From the NCBI GenBank assembly GCA_023435025.1, contig JAEYSE010000028.1, positions 1-6,180 on the forward strand: 6,180 nucleotides of DNA, given 5' to 3'. Both the position numbers and the translations under genes were made by a program. The DNA comes from Bacillota bacterium (GTDB lineage: Bacteria; Bacillota; Clostridia; Christensenellales; CAG-138). Positions 5,033 to 6,180 of this stretch are shown here, in pieces (position 1 is the stretch's first letter; every line of letters begins with the position of its first letter). The notes below the pieces were generated by a model, which saw only the letters and a program-made list of their open reading frames with translations, had not been told where the DNA came from and made no database searches.

Positions 5033-6180
5033 ATGGAGAGTAATTTCCCTTCCCCCAATCAACCGGAGCAAATCAGAGAGAACGAAAGTTATTTTCATGC
5101 CGTGCTGCGATACGGCCTGAGCTGCGGATTGTTTGGAGAAGCGGATGTCTCAAAGCTGCAGCTTGGCCTGTATGCGCTCCTTTCGGATGAGACGGCACGT
5201 TACACCATGGGAGATTCAAGCTCCATACCGGTGGAAACCGCGAAGTCTCTTTACCGTTCTATCTGCTTCTGCCTTGGGCTGCGCTTGCGGCAGGCGGGAG
5301 GCCTTGTTGATGCGGCGCAGCTTATACTTGAAACCCCGCTTGCTGCGCTGTTTTTAGAAGGTCGCTCCCAAGTGCGTCTGGAATTCGAGCGCGGGAAAAC
5401 GTTGCTTGCCGAACTTCAGCGCGCCCCATTCCGGACCGGAAACCTTGCCTACCTCTCTACCTGCCATGAGGCGCTGCCGGAGTTTTTCCGCAGGTACGAT
5501 TTTTGGCACGGTACACACGACATCCCGTGCATGATCGATTACCCACTGGTTTTTCCCGTTGCGGGGGAAGGCGTCTCTTTTATCAATGCTTATCTGGGAA
5601 AGCTGCTGCTGGAAACGCGGTTCCTGCTTGCGTTTGAACCGCCTGCGGTCGCCCGCTTGCTGCGCGGGCACTGCCCCGAGCCGGATGAGGCACTGATCAA
5701 CCTGTTTGAGCCAGTCTATTGTAACGCCATGGGCCGGGCGCTGCTTAAAAAGGACATCCGGCCACTCAATATTCGGAAACCCGACCGCGCCGCGTTATGG
5801 CGGCTGGTGGGAGACCGTTCTGAAGAATATCTCAGGATTTTGCTGCAACAGGCCGGGGAACGGATACGCATGGAATTAACCCCTAATGCTGCCCTGCAAG
5901 TGTTTTTAGAAGCGGCGCAGAAGGAACTGCTTGCACGGCTTCTTTTCGTGCATGACGAAGAAGCGCTTTGCGGTATATTCACGTCATTCCCCGAACCGAA
6001 ACAGGAACGGGCGCGTGTGCTGTACCGCAAGCGAAAGCCGATGGCGGATGAGGCGTTGCGCGAATTAATTGAAGAACTGCGGGATATGCGCTTCCTTGCG
6101 GATAAACTTGCGCTGTTACAGCGTGCGGTACGCTCTTTGGAGGATTGGATGGAAATCATTCCGCTGTGCTTTGAAGAAGC
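5033..6180 (+). CDS. DUF6179-family protein, function unknown (3' partial)
   Basis: The frame is open from ATG 5033 to the window edge (382 complete codons, no stop), so the C-terminus is missing. The start follows GGGGAGG (5020-5026) with 6-base spacing. I recognise it from memory as a DUF6179-type protein. Conserved-looking segments are ENESYFHAVLRYGLSCGL (16-33), RYTMGDSSSIPVETAKSLYRSI (56-77), PEFFRRYDFWHGTHDIPCMIDYPL (149-172) and FINAYLGKLLLETRF (183-197). A charged region follows (about 260-382) that is probably alpha-helical, including RELIEELRDMRFLADKLALLQRA (343-365). No signal peptide or clear transmembrane helix is seen. The HDIPC-x-IDYPL block with its His, Asp and Cys residues is the most site-like element, but no known catalytic family is matched. 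The one-base gap from the DUF6323 gene indicates a coupled, probably co-functional pair. Confidence 0.82.
   Translation, partial: MESNFPSPNQPEQIRENESYFHAVLRYGLSCGLFGEADVSKLQLGLYALLSDETARYTMGDSSSIPVETAKSLYRSICFCLGLRLRQAGGLVDAAQLILETPLAALFLEGRSQVRLEFERGKTLLAELQRAPFRTGNLAYLSTCHEALPEFFRRYDFWHGTHDIPCMIDYPLVFPVAGEGVSFINAYLGKLLLETRFLLAFEPPAVARLLRGHCPEPDEALINLFEPVYCNAMGRALLKKDIRPLNIRKPDRAALWRLVGDRSEEYLRILLQQAGERIRMELTPNAALQVFLEAAQKELLARLLFVHDEEALCGIFTSFPEPKQERARVLYRKRKPMADEALRELIEELRDMRFLADKLALLQRAVRSLEDWMEIIPLCFEE

Noticed and set aside
5716..6159. Minus-strand open frame rich in Ser and Arg
   Set aside because: Antisense to the continuous DUF6179 frame; its low-complexity Ser/Arg composition is typical of a shadow frame.
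1..6180. Defence system, mobile element, CRISPR array or tRNA/rRNA gene
   Set aside because: No transposase, integrase, nuclease or repeat-spacer pattern was seen, and no cloverleaf-like or rRNA-like sequence was noticed. The gene order looks like ordinary chromosome.

Overview
The window looks like a chromosomal segment of a fairly GC-rich member of the Bacillota, most likely class Clostridia. The grounds are strong AGGAGG-type ribosome binding sites, a fused HisIE, a PHP-type histidinol-phosphatase, a ribosomal protein S4 without the N-terminal zinc cysteines, a yybP-ykoY riboswitch with an intrinsic terminator, and a DUF6323/DUF6179 gene pair that I associate with this phylum. All genes read on the + strand. 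I see no RNA genes other than cis-regulatory RNA, no mobile element and no CRISPR array.

Positions 1-2910 hold the distal part of a histidine biosynthesis operon: hisA (5' end cut off by the window), hisF, hisIE and a PHP-family histidinol-phosphatase. hisA and hisF overlap by ATGA, the hisF stop directly abuts the hisIE start, and the phosphatase follows after 24 bases. Together they provide several late steps, from phosphoribosyl-ATP through the imidazole-glycerol-phosphate branch to histidinol.

Positions 2911-3616 hold a monocistronic-looking rpsD (30S protein S4). Its leader of about 110 bases carries two small perfect inverted repeats that could be an autoregulatory structure. S4 sits here away from the usual alpha-operon genes.

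Positions 3617-4504 hold a self-contained manganese-efflux unit: an extended -10 promoter, a yybP-ykoY (Mn2+) riboswitch, an intrinsic terminator whose 5' arm overlaps the aptamer's closing helix, mntP, and a strong terminator with an A-tract and a T-tract. High Mn2+ should stabilise the aptamer, block the terminator and allow synthesis of the exporter.

Positions 4505-6180 hold a tightly coupled two-gene unit of unknown function. The first gene is a GTG-started DUF6323-family protein. The second is a DUF6179-family protein that runs off the end of the window. This pair is the least understood part of the window and the best candidate for undescribed biology.
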